64,000 nucleotides of DNA from Fagopyrum homotropicum. Its lineage: Eukaryota > Streptophyta > Magnoliopsida > Caryophyllales > Polygonaceae. The position numbers were made by a program, and so were the translations under genes. Below the pieces are notes generated by a model. The model was not told where the DNA came from and searched no databases. It was given only the letters and a program-made list of their open reading frames with translations. Of this stretch, positions 58,668-64,000 are shown piece by piece; position 1 is the first letter of the stretch, and each line of letters begins with the position of its first letter. Location of the stretch: contig BSWB01000001.1 of the NCBI GenBank assembly GCA_033239125.1, forward strand, positions 161,595,481 through 161,659,480. Reading direction: 5' to 3'.

Positions 58668-60930
58668 GGTTGTGCATTTTTGGTTTGACTAACACACCTA
58701 GCACTTTCATGAGGTTGATGAATCATGTCTTACGCCATTTCATTGAAAAGTTTGTGGTTGTCTACTTCGATGACATCCTCATCTACAACAAGTCCCTTGA
58801 GGAACATGTGGAACATTTGAGGGAAGTACTCGGTACTATTAGAACTGAACCTTTATATGTTAATATTAAGAAATGTGATTTTAGTACTGATCAAGTTATT
58901 TTCCTTGAATTTGTAGTGAGTACAAGAGGTTTAGAGGTGGACAATGAGAAGATTAAATCCATCCAAGAATGGCCTACACCTACCATAATCGGACATGCCT
59001 GATCTTTTCATGGACTAGCAACATTTTATAGACGCTTTGTACGTGACTTCAACACTATTGCAGCCCCTCTCATATCTCTCACGAAGAAGCAAGTACAATT
59101 CAAGTGGGGAGAAGCTCAAGAGAAAGCATTTAACGAGTTGAATAAGCAACTATCGAATGCTCCACTTCTAGCACTTCCGGATTTCACCAAACCATTCGAG
59201 GTTGAGTGTGACGCATCAGGAATTGACATTGGAGGAGTGCTCATGCAAGAAGGTAAGCCACTTGCCTACTTAGTGAGATATTATAAGTATCATGCTCGAA
59301 TTATTCAACTTATGAAAAGAGATTATATGCTTTATTTCGAGTTTTCAAGACATGGAAACATTATCTTTGGCCTAAAGAATTCATCCTTAGAATTGATCAT
59401 GAGTCTAAAAAACATTTTAGGAGTCAAAATAATTTGAATAGGAGGCATGGTAGATGGATGGAGTTTATAGAAACTTTTCCATATATCATCAAGTATAAAA
59501 AGGGAAAAGATAATGTTGTTGTTGATGCCCTTTCTAGGAGGTATAGTTTGATCACCATTATGACTTCTAAGGTCTTAGGTTTCCATTATATTAAAGATCT
59601 ATACGTGGGTGACGTTGATTTTGGAGATATCTATACACAAGTGTAAATCTCGACCATATTCCAGAAATCTCGGCAGAGATTCTGACCGAGATTTACCACT
59701 GTTGCGATAAAGTACTATATGTTCGAAGGTTTTTTGTTCCATGAGGATAAAGTTTGTATTCCTAGATGTTCTCTGAGATTATTACTGGTTGAAGAGACTC
59801 ATATGGGAGGTTTAATGGGACACTTTGGTAGAGATAGACTTATCATATGTTGCATTCACATTTCCATTGGTCTCATATGCTTAAAAGATGTTGAACATAT
59901 GCTTAAGAGAAGCATTGCATGTTTGAATGCTAAGTCTAGATCAAAACCACATGGTTTGTATATTACTTTACCTATACCTACTTCACCATAACTTGATATT
60001 AGTATGGACTTTGTTGTAGGATTACCGAAGACTAAGAAAGAGAGAGATTCCATTTTTTGTGGTTGTTGACCGATTTTCTAAAATGACTCGCTTTATTGCT
60101 TGCCATAAAACTAATGATGCTTACAATGTGGCTAACTTGTTCTTTAGAGAAGTTGTTAGGTTGCATGGAGTACCGCAAACTATTTTGAGTGATAGGGATG
60201 TTAAATTCCTTAGTTTCTTTTGGAAAACTCTTTGGGGAAAACTAGGTACAAGGTTGTTATTTTCAACCTCTAGTCATCCTCAAACGGAAGTCACTAATAG
60301 GACTTTAAACACTATTTTGAGAGCTGTTTTGAAGAACAATTTCAATGTTTGGGAGGATGTTTTACCACATGTAGAATTTGTTTATAATCGTATCTTGCAT
60401 TCATCAATAATCTAACGCCTTTTAAACGTGTCTATGAATTGAATCATTTGACTCCTTTCGATCTTATATTGTTGCCTATTGAGAAGCGAGTAGATTTTTT
60501 TCCAGGAAAACAGGTTGAATTCATTAAGGAATTGCACAAGAGGGCACGCATAAGAATGGAAGACAAAGGGAAAGCCGTGGCAACGAAAGCAAACATGAAT
60601 TGCAAGGAAGTATTGTTCAAACCAGAAGATTTAGTTTGGTTGCACCTAAGAAAATAACGATTTTCGAAGAAGAGGAAGTCTAAGTTGTCTCCAAGATGAG
60701 ATGAACCATTTCGTGTGAAGTGGAAAGTGGGTAACAACGCTTATATCTTGGAGCTTCCACCAGAATATGGAGTCAGCAAGACCTTTAATGTAGGAGACTT
60801 CCTTTCGAGTCTAAAGAGGATCATGCTGGTGATTCGAGGACGAATCATTCTCAAGAAGGGGAGTATGATGAGGGACCATACTCAACACCACCTCAAGGAC
60901 CAACTACTAGATCAAGGGCTAAGGCATTGA
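58658..60930 (+). pseudogene. Ty3/gypsy pol: RT end, RNase H, integrase
   Basis: In order: RT with VVYFDDILIYNKSLEEH (58658-59002), RNase H with FEVECDASGIDIGGVLMQ (59138-59437) and ending KGKDNVVVDALSRR, the integrase zinc-binding region (ETHMGGLMGHFGRDR..., 59719-59991), the integrase core VVDRFSKMTRFIACHKTNDA (60059-60415), then the C-terminal region with FNVGDF (60715-60930). Frames change several times and stops occur in between, for example after the RT at 59000 and in the zinc region, where key Cys/His spacing is altered. Inactive. Confidence 0.85.
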
Positions 60931-61364
60931 AGGACAAGACAATCACACAATCTTCAAGTCTCGCTATGGAAGGAGTCATCACTAGAACAAGAGCAAAGGT
61001 CATCCATGAGGAAGTTGCTAGCTTATTAGCAACAGGTACACTCAAAGAGACTCTACTTACACTTAGGTCTCCTTTAGTGACATTGTTGACTACCATGGAA
61101 GGACCAAGAAAATCCAACAAGCATAGAAGGTGGCTAGAACGAAGAAAGAGCTACAGAGAAAAAATTTCGGCCCTGAGGACCAAAATCTCGCCCGGGATTT
61201 TCAGAAGTATTGACCGAGATTTGGATCCTGTCGAGAGTTATAAGATTCGGCCGTGATCTTATTAGTGATAGATATTTTATTATTTTTAATACCTTTAAAG
61301 CTCTTAAACATTCTTAAAGGTATTTGTTAATCCTATCTTTTAGGATTATCTTTTAGTTGTAGAT

Positions 61365-61735
61365 TTTATTTTTTTCTTAGAATTTTCCCTATAAATAGCA
61401 TTAGAGGGGGAGATTATTAGGGAGACTGAATTTGATTAATATTTCCACAATATTGTGTGAACTCGTAGCTTCGCTTAAGAAGTTTGTGTTTTATTCATTT
61501 CTATCAATCAAAGAGAGAGTCTTGATTGAATCGTTGTGACTCCTTGCTAGATTATGCTTGTGTGTGTTAATCTTCTTAAAAGTTGGTACTTCTGGTCAAT
61601 TCTAGTACCTCCTTGTGTCTGTCTTACTTAGAAGGCTTGTGTAAGGTTAAAGTAGTGAGGGTTAAGGTAAGCTCTTCGTTAAGGGGTTTTGACACATAAT
61701 TGGTCAATGTTCTTTGCGGAAATATCTTGGTTTGT
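61365..61735 (+). repeat. 3' LTR of the gypsy element
   Basis: Contains a TATA box ctataaatagc (about 61390) followed by a purine run gagggggag and the conserved LTR text. It may start further left, near 61255, where tgatcttattag follows the end of the coding-like region; the left end is uncertain. Confidence 0.65.
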
Positions 61736-61959
61736 ATCTTCCTATATTTTCACTTATTTCATTCCATAAATCATCTTCTTATCTTTCCATTATCATTCCA
61801 TCTACTCACGTTCTTTTGGTTCGAAGTTACATAAATCTCGGTCAAACCAGAATCTCGACCGAGATTCCTTATATGCAATTGTTCGTGGACTTTCAATCTA
61901 GATCAGACAATCGCGGCTTCAACCCCGCATCAGTTAGATTTATATATACTAGTTTGTAA

Positions 61960-63501
61960 AACATTGATCTTTCATATGATATCGACGGTTAGCCTAATCT
62001 GCATGTCAATCTTAATATATGTGGTCGTACACATGACATGTTGAGACTATAAACTTCTCGCACATTATGTTGAGAGATTTAGCCATTAGGATATAATATA
62101 TGCTGGCTTATATATTAGATTTGGACATATACGATCGTACAAACAAGACTCCAAATTAGTATGTTAGCCTTCACGCGGTAAATAAGATGTATATAACCTA
62201 TACACATTATAGCATATAAATTATACAATATATCACTTAAAACTTAATAATCACACTAAAACTATTAAAAATATATTTATACTAATAGAATTTTAAACTC
62301 TTATAATATTATTAAGAAAGAACTAAAGAACATTAAAAATGCATTAAACTTATATAGTTTATACTTATAGTTGATATAAATTTATTTGCATCTTCTTGTA
62401 ATGTTGTAATTTCCAAATTTTGAAATCGAGAAACATCAAAGAGATTAATATAAACCGACAATTTATGACACAAAAGTAATTAAAAAAAAAAAGTTAATAA
62501 AGATTAAAAACTCGATCATCATCATTCACATGCTACTATTCTTTGCTTGTACTCTCCACTTCCATTTTTTCCCCAAAAAGTAACCAAAAAAAAAAAGAAA
62601 ATAAGATAAGAAGAAGAGTAAAAAAAGTAAAAGAGAAGAGAATAACACTTGGAGAGCTAAAATTCCCTTTATTCTCCTCCTTTTTAAACATTTATCTCCT
62701 TCTCTTTTTACAAATATATTAAATACATAATATAATAATTTTTTTTAGGCATCAAAATATGAATGTGAAAGAGGAAAAAAAGATGGAAGGTGATTGGGTA
62801 TTGAAGAAACATTTGTTTGTTTGCCATACTCATGAATGTCTTCCCTTTTGCACATGCTCCTCTTGTTCTTTGCTTCTAAAGTTTGTTCACTTTTGTCATA
62901 TTTGCACATTGATCCTACAATTGGCAATATTTACTAATGAGTAGTGCCCCAACGGTATTGTAGAAGATTCTAGCCATTTGCTTGATGATGACCACTTTAT
63001 TATATTTTCTATTTCATTCGTTTCTTAAGAGCATCTTTATCCCAGATACTCTGGGTTTCTTTACTCATGTAAGAAACAAATTAATAATTGAGATGTTAGA
63101 TTTGGGAAGAGAATTAAGGTGATGAATGGAGAGAAGTTTCTATGTAGAGAAACTAAATCTGACACATATTTTGGGTTCTAATAATAAAGTAAAAAAAATT
63201 AATAAAGAAACCAAAATTGGATTTATGGGCTGCAAATGCTCTAATAGCTGTTTTTTGAGTAAAAAGCACATACATTAAAAAAACTAAAAGTACAAGGTAT
63301 AATCTTTAATGATGTACAAGTTTTAAAAATTGAATAAAAATAATGGTATAATGTGAAGAGTTGTATGAGAATAGAGGTAATAGGTTTTTTAAAATACAAA
63401 TAATAAATAAATTGACATTCTATTTGTAGAAGGTTGAAGTATTAACTATACTTACGTTGACATGTATTGTGAATCAAAATTTATATTTCTAACCAATACT
63501 C
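61960..63501. other. Intergenic DNA, nothing recognised
   Basis: AT-rich sequence. The opposed short frames around 62745-62944 have no signature. An A/G-rich stretch at 62580-62640 is low complexity. Confidence 0.5.
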
Positions 63502-63686
63502 AGTTGGTCTAGTGGTTGTGGTGCTAGACTCCTTAAGTGTTAGCCCGGAGATTCGAGTTCGAATCCTCCGGGAGACATGTATGGAAAAATTGGTATTGGG
63601 AGGGTATCCCCTTAATATTATCGAAAATCAGAGGAGTATCCGTTTAGGATCTACATAAGAGACTTAATTGTAAAAAAAAATAAAAA
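63502..63686 (+). mobile_element. tRNA-derived SINE
   Basis: The head has an A-box-like tggtctagtgg (63505-63515) and a B-box-like gagttcgaatcc (63555-63566). An unrelated body follows and an A-rich tail at about 63672-63686. Distances fit a Pol III promoter of a plant SINE. The head does not fold as a proper tRNA (no acceptor stem match), and the tail argues against a tRNA gene. No clear target duplication. Confidence 0.65.
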
Positions 63687-64000
63687 GTTGTTTATAAAAA
63701 TTATGTTGTGTTATGTGTTTGACATATAGAAGTTTAAAAGATGAAAAAATGTGGAGATTATGAGAAAAGTTGGGGTAAAAAAGGAGAGAAATTTTAAGTT
63801 ACTCCACATAAGGTTTTGATATTGCAATTTCAATTTCATTGCATTCTGCCTTTCCTTGGCCCATGAATCTTGACAATTGCAATTTCAAAGACAAGATTCG
63901 GCTCTAATTTCAAATTGCAAATTAGGCTTCTTAATAGCCCAAATTTCATTTATGACCCAAATCCAAAATAAAATTCAAACGTTACCCACCCCAATATCTC
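63687..64000. other. Intergenic DNA, nothing recognised
   Basis: AT-rich; no frame, repeat or RNA gene seen before the window ends. Confidence 0.5.

Larger units (their letters stand above)
58290..61735 (+). mobile_element. Ty3/gypsy element with large internal deletion
   Basis: Direct repeats at about 58290-58667 and 61365-61735 share long stretches (ggagattattagggagactg, ttccacaatattgtgtgaac, cttcgcttaagaagtttgtg) and represent LTR sequence. Between them lies only the second half of pol. The first repeat is joined almost directly to the RT domain, so gag, protease and the RT N-terminus are absent. The first LTR is also cut at its left end against the copia remnant. Confidence 0.8.

Noticed and set aside
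63502..63590. Functional tRNA gene
   Set aside because: A- and B-box-like motifs are present, but no cloverleaf acceptor stem; the A-rich tail indicates a SINE.

Overview
The window is nuclear DNA from a flowering plant, most likely a eudicot. It has GT-AG introns, AT-rich intergenic DNA and plant-type transposons: L1-type LINEs, Ty1/copia and Ty3/gypsy remnants, a Mutator-like element with an OTU domain and a plant mobile domain gene, hAT and Helitron elements, and a tRNA-derived SINE. The species cannot be fixed from the sequence. I see one convincing host gene. Nearly everything else is transposable-element sequence of different ages, much of it nested.

Layout. 1-9.4 kb: gene-poor DNA with a large inverted repeat carrying tRNA-like boxes (1721-2317), an LTR-like remnant (about 4.13-4.70 kb), a complete non-autonomous hAT element (4791-5359) and a foldback MITE with a 9-bp target duplication (7627-7889). 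9.5-11.7 kb, minus strand: a three-exon gene for a 557-aa TPR protein with a J-like segment. 12.0-16.2 kb: diverged direct repeats interrupted by a 982-bp Helitron (14295-15276) that carries six copies of its own 5' terminus.

16.2-27.3 kb: the most interesting part, an ~11-kb Mutator-like element. It holds two convergent genes: a six-exon transposase (FAR1-like DNA-binding region, MULE catalytic domain, SWIM-like motif, AT-hooks, C-terminal OTU-like domain) on the plus strand, and a five-exon plant mobile domain (PMD) gene on the minus strand. Their 3' ends lie in a 1150-bp unit present as four nearly identical tandem copies (19468-24067). Perfect hairpins crowd the ends of the element. Each gene carries one visible lesion: a net 1-bp loss in the transposase and one CGA-to-TGA-type stop in the PMD gene.

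27.3-33.1 kb: inverted-repeat elements, one of them split by a 5'-truncated LINE with an 11-bp target duplication (27746-30540). 33-46.6 kb: largely anonymous AT-rich DNA with a minisatellite, a copia pol remnant, LTR fragments and small inverted-repeat elements. 46.6-54.2 kb: the 3' end of a Ty3/gypsy element on the minus strand whose ~1.3-kb LTR is interrupted by a nearly full-length LINE on the plus strand. 56.9-61.7 kb: a copia pol remnant (minus) abutting an internally deleted Ty3/gypsy element (plus). 62-64 kb: intergenic DNA and a SINE.

The coordinated biology is therefore that of transposons. In the Mutator-like element, a transposase with a fused protease-like domain and a PMD protein of unknown role in transposition share one mobile unit. 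The TPR gene is the only likely housekeeping locus.
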